Of a stretch of 5,737 nucleotides of DNA, positions 5,615 to 5,737 are shown piece by piece. Source of the stretch: Mycoplasmatota bacterium (GTDB lineage Bacteria; Bacillota_I; Bacilli_A; Izemoplasmatales; Izemoplasmataceae); contig JAFLJX010000136.1 in the NCBI GenBank assembly GCA_022712785.1, forward strand, positions 1 through 5,737, written 5' to 3'. The position numbers were made by a program, and so were the translations under genes. The stretch's first letter is position 1; every line of letters starts with the position of its first letter. Below the pieces are notes generated by a model. It worked only from the letters and a program-made list of their open reading frames with translations, had not been told where the DNA came from and ran no database searches.

Positions 5615-5708
5615 TGGCGGAGGAAGAGGGATTCGAACCCCCGCGGCGCTATAAACGCCCTGTCAGTTTTCAAGACTGATCCCTTCAGCCGGACTTGGGT
5701 ATTCCTCC
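5615..5708 (-). tRNA. tRNA-Ser (anticodon TGA)
   Basis: A 94-base class II tRNA with encoded CCA (5615-5617) and discriminator G. The acceptor stem GGAGGAA/TTCCTCC is perfect. The anticodon stem TCAGT/ACTGA encloses TGA at 5670-5672. A long variable arm with its own stem (GGCG...CGCC) is typical of tRNA-Ser. A 45-base spacer (5570-5614) separates it from tRNA-fMet; GAGC/GCTC in that spacer can form a small stem, perhaps a processing site. Confidence 0.96.
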
Positions 5709-5731
5709 GTATAAGCTGAATAGATAAAAAA

Positions 5732-5737
5732 TGGTGG
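5732..5737 (-). tRNA. probable 3' end of another tRNA cut by the right edge
   Basis: The last six bases read CCACCA on the minus strand: an encoded CCA, a discriminator A and the end of an acceptor arm. They sit 23 bases upstream of tRNA-Ser in the same direction. In the B. subtilis trnB-type order I recall, the tRNA before Ser-fMet-Asp-Phe is the CAU-anticodon Ile tRNA, so that is a guess; six bases cannot identify it. Confidence 0.4.

Overview
The window is AT-rich bacterial DNA that looks like a low-GC Bacillota or a Mollicutes relative using the standard code. Shine-Dalgarno sites are strong (AAGGAG, AAGGAGG, GAGGTGA). Tryptophan is encoded by TGG in open reading frames that stay intact, so UGA-as-Trp decoding is not needed. 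The tRNA order Ser-fMet-Asp-Phe matches a run I recall from the Bacillus subtilis trnB cluster. I cannot name a genus from sequence alone. Every intact gene lies on the minus strand; the only plus-strand coding trace is a decayed integrase.

Reading from right to left, which is the direction of transcription: the window opens with the 3' end of a probable tRNA cut by the right edge, then tRNA-Ser(UGA), initiator tRNA-Met(CAU), tRNA-Asp(GUC) and tRNA-Phe(GAA), all with encoded CCA, closed by a hairpin terminator near 5297-5319. Next, on the opposite strand, is the C-terminal remnant of a tyrosine recombinase (about 4955-5233). It still shows the HxxR box, the LGH box and the tyrosine nucleophile, but it has in-frame stops and appears to have lost the middle of its catalytic domain. 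It is probably the scar of a mobile element next to the tRNA cluster.

Then come two single-gene units: a short flavodoxin-like protein (4445-4900) and the large-conductance mechanosensitive channel mscL (3854-4270). mscL has a good consensus promoter and its own terminator. After it comes a likely three-gene operon: an unrecognised 214-residue protein with a weak nuclease-like motif (3058-3702), a PlsC-type acyltransferase carrying a C-terminal zinc ribbon (1871-3007), and a GltS-family sodium/glutamate symporter-like membrane protein (501-1868). It ends at a strong hairpin terminator (442-478). The window closes with the N-terminal 72 residues of the nucleotidase SurE (1-218), which runs off the left edge.

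Most of this is ordinary chromosomal content. The points worth a second look are the integrase scar, the uncharacterised first gene of the operon, the zinc-ribbon extension on the acyltransferase, and a nearly identical terminator used by both mscL and the tRNA cluster. I see no convincing new multi-gene system.
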